A stretch of DNA of 64,000 nucleotides from Liriodendron chinense (taxonomy: Eukaryota; Streptophyta; Magnoliopsida; Magnoliales; Magnoliaceae): NCBI GenBank assembly GCA_003013855.2, contig ML058407.1, positions 1,426,001 to 1,490,000 of the forward strand, written 5' to 3'. A program made the translations under genes and the position numbers. How positions within the stretch are numbered: position 1 is the stretch's first letter; every line of letters starts with the position of its first letter. Positions 10,059 to 21,256 of the stretch are shown piece after piece. The notes below the pieces were generated by a model. It saw only the letters and a list, made by a program, of their open reading frames with translations. It ran no database searches and was not told the origin of the DNA.

Positions 10059-10070
10059 GCTCTGATACCA
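10059..10070 (-). promoter_or_regulatory. Element T primer-binding site (initiator tRNA-Met)
   Basis: The minus strand reads TGGTATCAGAGC, complementary to the 3' end of plant initiator tRNA-Met. It lies 5 nt from the LTR end, as in T2 at 54869-54880. Confidence 0.93.
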
Positions 10071-10075
10071 ACTTC

Positions 10076-13000
10076 TGTCACGCCCCAAACTCGGGGACCG
10101 GGCTTACTAAATTCCCGGCCGCCGAATCCGGTGCCAACAGCCTCCGTAGTACCCCATTCTCGGCCCCTAGCTCCCATACGCCAGGTTCCGATCCTGGGAT
10201 CCCACAAGGAGGATTTTCAAGGTAAATTTTTTTTTATAGATGAGCATAAACATAAGTATACCAAACCAAAAGCATCACATCACATATCCACTAAGATAGT
10301 CTTTTGAGTACAATGCTGTAGAAAAGGAAATACAAGGTATAACTGAAAGCTGAAAAATCAAATGCGCGCCCCTGTCTCACTGCTGTCGTGCTATAGTATG
10401 ACCTGCACGTAAACAACGTGCATAAGCTTACTATGAAGCTTAGAGAGTGCGTGGTGTGTGCGCAATACATATGACAGGTATACAGATATCAGAGTAAGCG
10501 GAAATGATGGCAAGCTACACTACCAAGTCTATGAATGTCATTGGCCATCTCGAGGCTATGCAATGCAATGGGCCTATATGGTCGAGTGTCATATGCTAAT
10601 GATGCCATGTGCGCATGTCAATCCTCAACTGTCATATATCATACGGTTTACAACTGGGACGTCACCGGGGTCTAGTACACTCCAGACATTGGTTGCCGCC
10701 CATCGCGTGCATAACCAAGCGAGTGGAAGAGACCTCACTATCTGCCTCATCAATGACATATAAGATAATTCACCCGGCTCGTCGATAACGAACCCATTCA
10801 CGAGCTGGTCAAACTCAACCTAGTATATAGCCCTCTGCACCCGGGCGGGTAAGGTCACACCCCCTTCCAACCGACCCCGACACAGTGGGAGACGCGGCCT
10901 ACTGGTATTTGGCCCTCATGCGCTCATAAATCCACTCGGTCTAGACATTGGAGCATCCTACTGGTACCACAGGGTTTAGGGACTTTCACCCAAGGACATC
11001 TTTGGCGCCCAAGTGCTAGAACATATTTCCGGTGTCCATTCCTACCATCCACGATGTGACTGTGGTGGTCAAAACCCCGATGCCGCTGGGGTGAGAATCT
11101 GATCATGACATGTATAATGCGAGATGCATGAGTCACACTATTAAAGCCATGCACCAAACCTGCGCATACCGCGCGATCATGTAGGGTGACCATATCTCAT
11201 ACGGGTCCCCTAAGTATCTCAAGCTGTAAGGCATATGCTATGATCGACATCGTCCACAGTCAGGCATACATATGATGCGTATGTACAAATGAATGGGTAT
11301 GATATTCATTACACTAAGCATATTATCAGTGTGACCTATCCAGCTAAGTATACTAGCATATTACCAGACATATCATGTACTGTTGGCCTTGAATGGCCCA
11401 ATATATATACAGAGAGTGGGACCCGAACTGTGGGCCCCATAGGAAATGTAAAGGTCTTCGTGGTATAGCCCACTTGAGACTACATCGGCCCCATACTTGG
11501 GCCTGCACATACAAGATAGGCAGCATGAATAAAATAGATACATCATGGTGGAGCTAATAGATACATCACGTTGGGACCCATAGGGTGGGCCACCTGCTGG
11601 GCAGCGTGGTACCCAACTGATCCCAATAAGTTTGAATCAAGCAGATATTTGTGTTTTCTCCTTCATACATATCCATGTGATCTTATGAACCGATTGGATG
11701 GCAAATAAACATCACTGTAGAACCTAGAAAGGTTTCAATGTTGGAAATCATTATTTCCACTGAAGCATGGTCCACTTGACATTAAGATATGCTTAAATTT
11801 TGGGCCCAGCCACTTATGGATAGGTTGGGTGACAAATAAACATCATTTTGGGTCTAGGAAAGTTTCAATGGTGGAGATTATTATTCCCACTGTTGTCCCA
11901 TGGCATGGCCCACTTGTCATTTGGATATGCTAAGATTTTTGGGCTCGGTCACTTATAAAATAGGTTGGATGACAATTAAACATCACTGTAGGGCTGGGAA
12001 GGTTTCAACGGTAGAGATCATTATTCCCACCGTTGACCCGTGGCATAGCCCACTAAAATGAGCTGGAAAAACATATGGACGGGATAGGTACAGCACATAC
12101 ATTCTAGGTGGGCCCAACGAGTGGGGCCCATTGCCAAAGCCCATACAGACAGGCTGCTGGGCAGCAGCGTCCCCTGGACGCTGTCTGTCCAGCAGCAGCA
12201 TATATATATTTTTTTATTTTATTTTATTTTATTTTTTATTTTTATATATATATATATATTTTTTTTCATATATATATATTTTTATTTATTTAATAAGTGG
12301 GGCCCACAGGAGTTCCTGATCAAGCTGATATTTTTGATGTCCCTTCCTCCATGTATGTGTGAACTTACGAACAGGTTGGATCTCAAATAAACATCACGGT
12401 GGCCCATAAGAAGGTTTCAACGGTGGGGCACTGTCCCTACTGTTTGCTGTGGTGGGGCCCCCTCGAGACTTGGATCTGGCTCATTCTTGGGGTCGTACCC
12501 TAAAATGATCTCCCCAACTGGATGGACGGTGTGGATACAACACGTACATCATGGTGGGACCCACAAGTGGGCCACTGCTGGCCGAGCCAGCGTGCCAGGA
12601 CGCTGGTACGCCCAGCGTCAGCATCAGCGACGCTGACTCCTCACCTTCTTTCTTTCCTTTTTTTTTTTTTTTTGTATTCATATCAAGTGGGGTCCACATG
12701 GCACTGATCCACTCCGTTCATCAGATTCTCCATCTCATGGGGGACCCAACAAGCCCCATATTGGATATACAAATCCATCTAGAAACGTAAAGGTGGGCCA
12801 AAAGATTCTGACAGTAGGAATCATTGTTCCCACTGTTTCAAGCGGTGCGGTCCACTGAAGATTTGGATCGGGCTCATCTTTGGGCCCTGGCCCTAAAATG
12901 ATCTGGGAAAACCGATGGACGGCGTGGATGGAACTAAAACATCAAGGTGGGTCCCACGAGCGGGACCCCTTGCAACGTTCAAGTGACGCTGGACGTTCCA

Positions 13001-13467
13001 GCGTCAGGACGTCCAGACGCTGGACGTCCAGCACATGCATATATATTTTTTTTTTCTTCTTTTTTTTTTTTTGTTTTCCTGCTATCATTTCATGTGAGGC
13101 CCACTTAGTGAAGATCCGATCCATCCATTAGATTCCCCATATCATTAGGGACCCAACAAGCCCAATATTGGGCAGGTGATGTGGTCCACAAACATCACGG
13201 TGGGTCCAAGAAACCTCGACAGTAGGCTTCACCATCTCCACTGTTTTCAATGGTGTGGTCCACCTGAGATCTGGATCTTCTTCATTTTTGGCGCCCAGCC
13301 CTAAAATGGGCTGGAGAAACAGACGGACGGCATGGATCTAATACATTCATCAAGGTGGGTCCCACGTGTGGGGGCCCTATTCCTGGCCGACCGGCTGCCC
13401 TTGCTGGGCAGCAGCATCCCCTGGACGCTGGCTGTCCAGCGGCAGCCCTCTCTGTCTTTCTTTTTTT

Positions 13468-13508
<41 letters not shown>

Positions 13509-13806
13509 AATTATTTTTACAAAGTGGGGCCCGTTCATGGATGATCCAATCCATCCATCAGGTTGTCCACCATCAGGTGGGCCCAAAAGAAAAGGAAAAG
13601 AAATGAAGGGAAAGAAGAAAATGGGGGGTTTATGTACCCCTTGCACTCACCTCAAATAATGGACGGTTGGATTGAATCGAGTTGATGATCGGACGATCCG
13701 GACGGTCCGGATGATGGTTGGGGCCCTCCAAGCAAGGATCTCCACCCTCAAATCCTAGATCTCCCTCCAAATCTCTCTCTTCTCTCAATTCTTCCTCTCT
13801 TCTCTC

Positions 13807-13839
<33 letters not shown>

Positions 13840-14334
13840 CTCCAAAAATGGCTACGTATGGCATTTGTTTGTAGGGAGCTTGGGATATAAGTGGTATTAG
13901 AAATGGGAATGATGATGGATGGGGTAATTATGAGATTGGATTGCTTGGGTATGGCTTAAGTTGACTTGTGAGGAGAGAGAGATGTACTTGATTGATTGAT
14001 GCTTGATGGATTGATGGGATGTTGATTGATTGATGGGATATCGATTGATTGATGGGACAACCTAGGGATTTGTGCAAGTGGGGCCCACACCATGCATGTT
14101 GCGCGGCCCACCTCAGATTACGCGATAGATCATAACTTTCACACCGGGTATCGCAATGGGGCGTGCCGCGCGGCGTTGGAATCGCAGCGCCTACGCGGTC
14201 ACCAGGGTATAAGTCTCGGGTTGATGCAGTACTAAAATAGGGTCGCGGTCAAGGCTCGCTAATCTGATCCGTCCGGGACGTACCGGCACCGGAAATTAAG
14301 CGTACGGAGGGCAAATAAGGGTACGGGTCTTACA
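10076..14334 (-). repeat. Element T 5' LTR (4259 bp)
   Basis: Upstream LTR in the direction of T transcription and the pair of 960-5223, with the same module array (~12050-13670). I did not find a convincing TATA box, so the transcription start is not assigned. Confidence 0.95.
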
Positions 14335-15172
14335 TGTTTCCTTGGATCATGAGCAGCTAAACCTCTTAGCTAGGGCTAAGAGGTGAAGCTTGTAGTGGAT
14401 CTAAGATGTTTCAATTCGTTCTAAGTTGGTTTTAAGTTTGGAATTCATGTTTATGAATAATGGTTTGAAGTTTATACAAGTTTTAAGTAGTTTTTCTTAG
14501 TCTTATGATGACTCATGGATGTTTGGGAGAATTACTTAAATTCTTAATTGGTTTGTATTAGTCTAGACCTGTATGATCCGAGGAATTGGAGTACGCACTA
14601 GTACTATGATCTTCATGTGGGAACTTCCTACCAAAGTTCTATTTTTCTAATTTTCTGAATTATGTAAGGGACTGTGCATGTGATTTGAATCATGTTCAAA
14701 TCATGATCTAGCATTGTCTTGTGACAGGACTTGAGGATGGTTATGATTGTGAACTGAGCCCTTTGGAATTGGGACTGACCTATGCAATTGAGCATGCTCA
14801 GCTTAGCTTACATTAAGTGAATCCTATGCATTGGACTTACATATGACAGATTGTTTAGTTTAACAGCTCTATCATCCGGCTAGATAGATCTTAATATCGA
14901 TTCTAGTTGAGAAAGTGAAAAACCACAGTGGATTGAACATCAAGGATTGCTACAAGTGGATCCTTGAACCCCTAGTGCCTTTTTATAATTGTTTACCTTC
15001 AAATTAGTTTAAAGTTGTTACTCACATCAAATTCATACAAAAACCTGATTGTTAGCTTATCAATAGAAACTATTGGATGTGCTTGTGAAATCCTACATAA
15101 GTCCCTATGGATCGACCTCGGTCTTACCGAGTTTATTACTACATCGCAACCCTACACTTGGGAAAGCGAACA
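14335..15172 (+). repeat. Element A 5' LTR, second part
   Basis: Continues the LTR after T, beginning with the duplicated TGTTT. Ends GCGAACA at 15172, matching the 3' LTR end at 23948. Near its end a perfect stem-loop (CTCGGT-CTT-ACCGAG, 15117-15131) is shared with the other Athila-type LTRs. Confidence 0.94.
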
Positions 15173-15178
15173 AGTTGT

Positions 15179-15190
15179 TGGCGCCGTTGC
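15179..15190 (+). promoter_or_regulatory. Element A primer-binding site (tRNA-Asp), partly decayed
   Basis: TGGCGCCGTTGC matches the complement of the plant tRNA-Asp 3' end. The following bases read AGGTGA where elements C and E have CGGGGA, so only 12 of the usual 18 positions are clean. Confidence 0.85.
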
Positions 15191-15751
15191 AGGTGAGTTT
15201 GACAGTTTTTCACAAATTACTGAAAATAGATTCGATTTAGGATTTTTAGAATTAGTTTTAACTTAGTTTATTTTGATTTTTTTTTCTTTTTTAGGGATTT
15301 CTAGGAATTTGAAGCGGACGTAAGGATCACAAATGCTCAAATCAGGTTCTATCTTTCTAAAACCTTACTCTTTTCCTTTTCCTATTCATTCCTATCATAT
15401 TCATCTCTTGTAGAGTGGGTGGAGACTCCTTTTGGATCTCTGAAAGGTAGGCCTTATGCCACCTGGATTCCTATTGGTCGGCTCTGCCGTCTTGGATCAC
15501 CTTGTGCTCAGAGATTTCTTTTCTCACCTTTACTCCTCTTTCTCCTTTTTCTGCACTTTTTCTCAAAAGATTCAAAGAGTGGGTGGGGAGTTCTCTGAAC
15601 CCCTATTGACCAGGAGAAATCAGTCTCTATCCTTGCTTCTGGCTTAGCCATTGCAGGACACCTTGTGCTTCGGTCTTAGAGAAGAGTAAAGAAAGGGAGG
15701 AAGAATTCTTCTTTCTCTTTGTTTCATTTTTTTTTTTTTTTTTGGTTTTGC
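15191..15751 (+). other. Element A 5' untranslated leader
   Basis: About 560 bp without a credible gene. From ~15340 it is strongly similar to the leaders of B (minus, ~28465-28030) and C (~30535-30932), including two GAGTGGGTGG-containing segments and CTCAGAGATTTCT. Element E does not have this leader. A packaging or dimerisation role would be normal for this position but is inferred. Confidence 0.65.
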
Positions 15752-17583
15752 ATGCCACATTGGGCTCGGGATTCCAATAACCGACTCATAGGTGAAGGGG
15801 GGATAGTAGAAGGAATTGACAGAGAGCCACGTGCTAGGAGACATCTAAACTCTCCAATTTTGTCTGAAGGTATAGCTTTAAATCAACCTAATCCAATGGC
15901 CAATCCTAATCTGGGCCAAAACCAAACTGAAACGGGGGAGAATGTGGTTGAGAATGTTCCTCGACCAAGGACTCTACGTGATTTCTTGCAACTAGCAAAA
16001 GCGAGCACTCCCTCAGGCATAATTTTTTCACCAAATGCAGGGAATGTGGATTTGAAACCGGGAGTGATCCAACTTCTCCCTAAATTCCATGGATTAGACA
16101 GTGAAAGTGCCTATCAACACCTTAAGGAGTTCGATGAGGTAATAACCACCATGCACTTTGCTAATGTGACTGGCGATGTGGTGAGACTTAAATTCTTCCC
16201 TTTTACTCTTAAAGATAAAGCTAAAGGTTGGCTTCATGCATTAAGGCCAAGATCAATTGGTGCATGGACTGATATGCATAGGGAATTCATAAAAAAATTC
16301 TTCCTTACTCACAAAACAAACATGTTGAAGCACCTTATCATGAACTTTGCCCAAAAGGAAGATGGAACCTTCTTCCAATGTTGGGAGAGGTTTAAGGACC
16401 TATTAAACGCATGCACACATCATGGCTATGAAATTTGGCGGGTTATAAGCTTTTTCGATGAAGGACTGACTTCACCCATGTCCAATTCGTAGAGATGATG
16501 TGTAATGGGGAGTTCATGAATAAGGAGGCTGATGAAGCATGGAGTTATTTGGAAGAATTGGTTGAGAATGCACAGTCTTGGGATACATCGAAACCAACAA
16601 ATTCCAAGACTAGCCAACAAAAAGAAAAAGGACGAATGTATGTCTTATCAGAAGAGGATAGCATAAGTGCACGAGTGGCTAGCCTCACAAGAAAGGTCGA
16701 AGCCATGGAATTGAGGAAAGGAGAGACGATTAACTCCAATGACGTTGAAACTGTTTGTGGAATTTGTGTTGGAAATCAACATGCAACACAAGAGTGTCCC
16801 ACAATTTCAGCAATTTAGGACATCTTACAAGAACAATCAAATGCCATAAATAGTTATCAACGGCAATTTGGTGCTCCAACTTCAAACACGTTTAATGCTA
16901 GTTGGAAGAATCATCCCAACTTCAGTTGGAGGAAAGGACCCACTGCGAATGCAGCCCCCATCCCTCAAGCTCAACCTATACTAGGTCCATCTCTAGTCAT
17001 TACTCCAAAAGTGACGCTAGAGGAGATGTTGGGTGCATTCATATAGGTCCAAGCTGAGTATAACAAGACAAATTCTCTAAAAATAGATGGGTTCATGCAA
17101 GAACAATTGAAATTCAATCAAAATTCAACTCAAGCCATCAATGAATTGAAAACCTCAATGGCTAGAGTTGAATCTCATCTTAGTGTTAGAGAGAAGGGCA
17201 CACTTCCTGCCCAACCTCTTCCTAACCCAAGAACCCAGTTTGAGATACAAGATGAAAGCTCATCCTCCCACCACACGGAACATGTTCAAGCTATCACCAC
17301 TTTGAGAAGTGGGAAAGAAATTGACAAATCTAATCCGGTGAAGGCCCCAAAGCCTAAGGATCCGGATATTTTCAAAGAGGATGATAGCTCAAACAACACT
17401 CCACAAGAGAAAGAACCGGAAAGGCAATACAAGCCGGTTGCCCCGTTTCCACAAAGGTTGATTTCACCTAAACATTTAGATAAAAATCTGGAAATTTTAG
17501 AAGTATTCAAGCAGGTGAAGATCAACATCCCATTGTTGGATGCAATAAAATAAATACCATCTTATGCCAAATTTCTAAAGGAA
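15752..17583 (+). pseudogene. gag of element A, disrupted
   Basis: Encodes the capsid precursor. The start is MPHWARDSNN, shared with B and C, rather than the in-frame Met 11 codons upstream in a T-rich run. The retrotransposon capsid region spans ~15960-16490. A zinc knuckle CX2CX4HX4C lies at ~16755-16797. A frameshift near 16470-16490 breaks the segment before CNGEFMNKE. Nonsense codons follow at 16816-16818 and 17551-17553, and one near 17045. The stops look like C-to-T changes (CAA to TAA, CAG to TAG). Confidence 0.88.
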
Positions 17584-18598
17584 TTGTGTACAGTCAAAAG
17601 GAAACATAATGTTCACAACAAAGTACTTTTGACTGAGAATTTGAGCGCCATCATCAAACAAGAGGTGCCCGAAAAATACAAGGATCCGGGTAGTCCAACC
17701 ATCTCATGCATCATAGGAGATTACCGGATTAAACGAGCCTTACTCGATTTAGGGGCAAGTGTGAACCTCATTCCTTACTCCGTTTACGAACAACTTGGGT
17801 TAGGTGAGTTGAAACCCACCAAAACCACACTGCAACTTGCTGATAGATCCATTCGTATACTGAGAGGAATGATTGAGGATGTTCTAGTACAAGTTGATAA
17901 ATTCTACTACCCGGTAGACTTTATTGTCTTGGATACACATCCCGTGATAAGCACCGGTGCTCAAATTCCCGTCATACTTGGATGACCGTTTCTAGCTACT
18001 TCAAATGCAATTATCAATTGTATAAACGGACTTGTACAAATGTCCTTTGGAAATATGACCCTTGAGCTTAACATATTTGATTTATGCAAACAACCACGGG
18101 AGGTTGATGATGATATCCACGAACTAAACATGATTGAATCATTCGTGGAAGATACATTCCCCTTGTCACTATCAACCAACCCTTTGGAGGCATGTGTGGC
18201 CCATTCTCATGAGATAAATGATGACACAATACAAGAGATGGATGCCATTCTAGGTGTGATGCCGGTGCTCAATAATAAAAGATGAAGGGCCTTATTTGAG
18301 CCTTTGCCTGTAAATGAGAACAAGGCCCTCCCATCCAACATCAAGGCACCAACACTCGACCTAAAACCATTACCAAGTGAGCTGAAATATGTTTATTTAA
18401 GTCGAGATGAGACATCCAGTGGTAATTTCTTCCCACTTGGATGAGGAACAAGAGAGTAGGCTAATGGCCACTCTATTAGAGCACAAGAGTGCCATTGGAT
18501 GGTCAATTGCGGATCTCAAAGGCATAGACCCACTGATTTGTACTCATCGCATACACCTTGAGGAGAATGCGAAGACATCCCGGCAACCACAAAGATGA
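17584..18598 (+). pseudogene. Aspartic protease and linker region of element A, disrupted
   Basis: Retropepsin-like domain with the active-site motif LLDLGASVNLIP near 17750. DLGA instead of DTGA/DSGA is usual in the Athila/Tat branch. The VILGRPFLATSN motif is broken by CGA to TGA at 17983-17985. A further TGA at 18283-18285 replaces TGG, and a 2-nt loss near 18405 shifts the frame. TGA at 18596-18598 replaces CGA. The linker to RT is conserved with E and F. Confidence 0.88.
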
Positions 18599-18610
18599 CT
18601 AAATCCAAAC

Positions 18611-19876
18611 ATGAAGGATGTGGTTAAAGCCGAAGTGGTGAAACTATTGGAAGTGGGTATTATTTACCCAATATCCGATAGTCAATGGGTGAGCCCAACT
18701 CAAGTGGTGCCTAAGAAATCCGGAATAACCATCGTAGCCAATGCCAATAATGAACTCATACCAACTAGAGTCACTACCGGTTGGAGAATGTGCATTGACT
18801 ACAGGAAGCTAAACACTGTCACGAGGAAAGACCACTTCCCCCTACCGTTTGTTGATCAAATTTTAGAACGGTTGGCGGGTCATTCCCACTTTTGCTTTCT
18901 TGATGGCTATTCAGGGTACAACCAAATAGAGATTGCCCGTGAAGACCAAGAAAAGACTATATTCACATGTCCATTCGGCACTTTCGCCTATCGACGGAAG
19001 CCGTTTGGACTATGTAATGCGCCTGCCACCTTTCAGCGTTGCATGATGAGTATCTTTTCTGACATGCTGGGGACAATTCTCGAAGTCTTCATGGATGATT
19101 TTTCCGTATTTGGTTGTAGCTTTGATGAGTGCCTTGAGCACTTGAAATCTGTGCTGAAAAGATGTGAAGAAAAGAACCTTGTGCTGAATTGGGAGAAGTG
19201 CCACTTCCTGGTTCAAAAGGGAATTGTACTTGGTCACATCGTTTCACAAAATGGAATCGAGGTGGACAAAGCGAAAATCGATCTTATCTCTAACCTTCCA
19301 CCACCCAAGAGCATACGAGATGTACAGTCCTTTTTGGGACACGCAGGATTTTACAGAAGGTTCATAAAAGACTTCAGTTCACTCTCGCGTTCTTTATGTA
19401 ACCTACTTCAAAAGGAAAATTCATTCGAGTGGAATGAAGAATGTCAAAAGGCCTTTACCACCCTTAAAGGTATATTGACATGTGCTCACATAATGCAACC
19501 ACCTGATTGGAGCTTTCCTTTTGAGATTATGTGCGATGCTAGCGACTATGCTATTGGGGCAGTGCTAGGCCAAAGAAAAGAGAAAAAGCCATGTGTCATC
19601 TACTATGCAAGTAGAACCCTAAACTCAGCCCAAGCAAACTACACCACTACTGAAAAAGAACTTTTAGCCGTAGTTTTTGCCTTGGACAAGTTTAGGTCCT
19701 ACTTAATTGGATCCAAGATCATTATATTCACTGACCATGTCGCGCTTAAGTATCTTCTCTCTAGGAAGGATGCTAAACCACGGTTGTTAAGATGGATCCT
19801 TCTACTCCAGGAATTTGACATAGAAATACGTGATAAGAAAGGAGTAGAAAATATAGTAGCTGACTATCTCTCTTGA
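18611..19876 (+). pseudogene. Reverse transcriptase and RNase H of element A
   Basis: A 421-codon open stretch covering RT and RNase H. Visible RT motifs are WRMCIDYRKLN, FLDGYSGYNQI, LCNAPATFQRCM and the catalytic FMDDF near 19092-19106. RNase H shows MCDASDYAIGAVLGQ and FTDHVALKYLL, so its aspartates are kept. It ends at a TGA replacing CGA in DYLSR (19874-19876). As a module it looks nearly complete, but it is cut off from Gag and integrase by stops. Confidence 0.9.
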
Positions 19877-19900
19877 CTTGTCCTCACTGATTCCCCTAAA

Positions 19901-21256
19901 ATGATTGCGATCAATGACATATTCCCTGATGAACAACTTTTTGCTATTTCCCAATTGCCATGGTATGCGGACATTGCTAACTATCTTGCTATAGGTACAA
20001 TTCCTACACATTGGAAAAAGCAAAATAAGGATAAATTCTTCACGGAGGTGCAAAAATTCCTATGGAACGACCCATACTTATTCAAGTATTGTCCCGATCA
20101 AATCATAAGGAGATGTGTGCCAAATGAGGAACAACAAAGTATCATTTCCTTCTGTTATTCTCAGGCATGTGGTGGCTACTTTTCGGCTAAAAAGACCACA
20201 ACGAAAATTCTGCAATGTGGGTTTTATTGGCCCACCATGTTCAAAGACACACATGAGTTTTGCAAAGCATGTGAACCTTGTCAGAAATTAGGAGGAATTT
20301 CCCGTAGAAATATGATGCTACTCAATCCCATCTTAATAATCGAAATTTTTTATTGTTGGGGCATCGATTTCATGGGCCCATTCCCATCTTCTTTTGAAAA
20401 CGTATACATCTTGCTTGCCGTTGATTATGTTTTCAAATGGGTCGAGGCCATCCCTTGCCAGAATAATGACCATAAAATGGTCATTCGCTTCTTAAAAGAG
20501 AATATTCTTTTTCGGTTTAGAACACCTCGAGTCATCATAAGTGATGGAGGGTCTCACCTTTGCAATCGCCCTTTTCAAACCTTAATGAAGAAATATGGCG
20601 TAACACACAAAGTGAGCACTCCCTATCACTCACAAACTAGTGGACAAGATGAGATATCCAATAGGGAGATTAAACACATTTTAGAGAAAACGGTGAACCC
20701 CGATCGCAAGGATTGGTCACTTCAGCTTACCGATGCGCTTTGGGCTTACCGTACTGCTTTTAAGACCCCTATTGGAATGTCTCCCTATAGACTTGTCTAT
20801 GGGAAGGCTTGTCACTTGCCTGTGGAGTTGGAACATAGGGCATATTGGGCAATTAAGAAAATGAATTTTGAGTCTGACAAGGCAAGCTCGTTGTGCAAAC
20901 TACAGTTGAATGAACTTGCAGAAATCCGGAATGAAGCATATGAGAATGCGAGAATTTACAAGGACAAGACGAAGATATTTCATGATAAGAATATTCTTCG
21001 CAAGACATTCACGATCAATCAAAAAGTCCTCATGTATAATTCTCGCCTACATCTATTTTCAGGAAAATTGAGATCTCGATGGACCGGTCCCTACATTGTG
21101 AAAAATGTCTATCCATATGGGACTGTCGAGCTGTTGAATCTAAGGAACGGCAACATTTTTAAGGCGAATGGGCAGCGATTAAAGCCGTTCTTTGAGAAAT
21201 TTCCTCCAGAAGGTATATCCATACCTCTGAATGATCCTGTGTATCAGGATGATTGA
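19901..21256 (+). pseudogene. Integrase of element A
   Basis: 451-codon open stretch. The N-terminal zinc site has C-G-G-Y where F and E have CGGH, so one zinc-binding histidine appears lost. The GIDFMGP, ISDGGSH and catalytic Glu (DEISNRE) motifs of the DDE core are present. The C-terminal SH3-like GPYIV region is present. Ends PVYQDD then TGA. No chromodomain, as expected for Athila-type elements. Confidence 0.88.

Larger units (their letters stand above)
960..14334 (-). mobile_element. Element T: complete Tekay/Del-type chromovirus (Ty3/gypsy)
   Basis: A full-length minus-strand element of 13.4 kb with LTRs of 4264 and 4259 bp, TGTCAC...TTACA ends read on the plus strand, a 5-bp TSD, an initiator tRNA-Met PBS, a PPT and one uninterrupted gag-pol ORF with a C-terminal chromodomain. 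The LTRs are nearly identical. In roughly the first 1.5 kb I count eleven substitutions, all transitions; other differences seen are mostly length changes in T-rich or AT tracts. This suggests a recent insertion. It is the youngest layer in the A/B nest and the best candidate for an active element in the window. Confidence 0.95.

Noticed and set aside
10059..10070. tRNA gene fragments suggested by TGGTATCAGAGC and TGGCGCCGTTGCC
   Set aside because: These are primer-binding sites of 12-18 nt next to LTR ends; no cloverleaf or A/B boxes are present.
14340..15172. Host intergenic DNA between T and the gag of A
   Set aside because: It is the second half of A's 5' LTR, matching 23116-23948.
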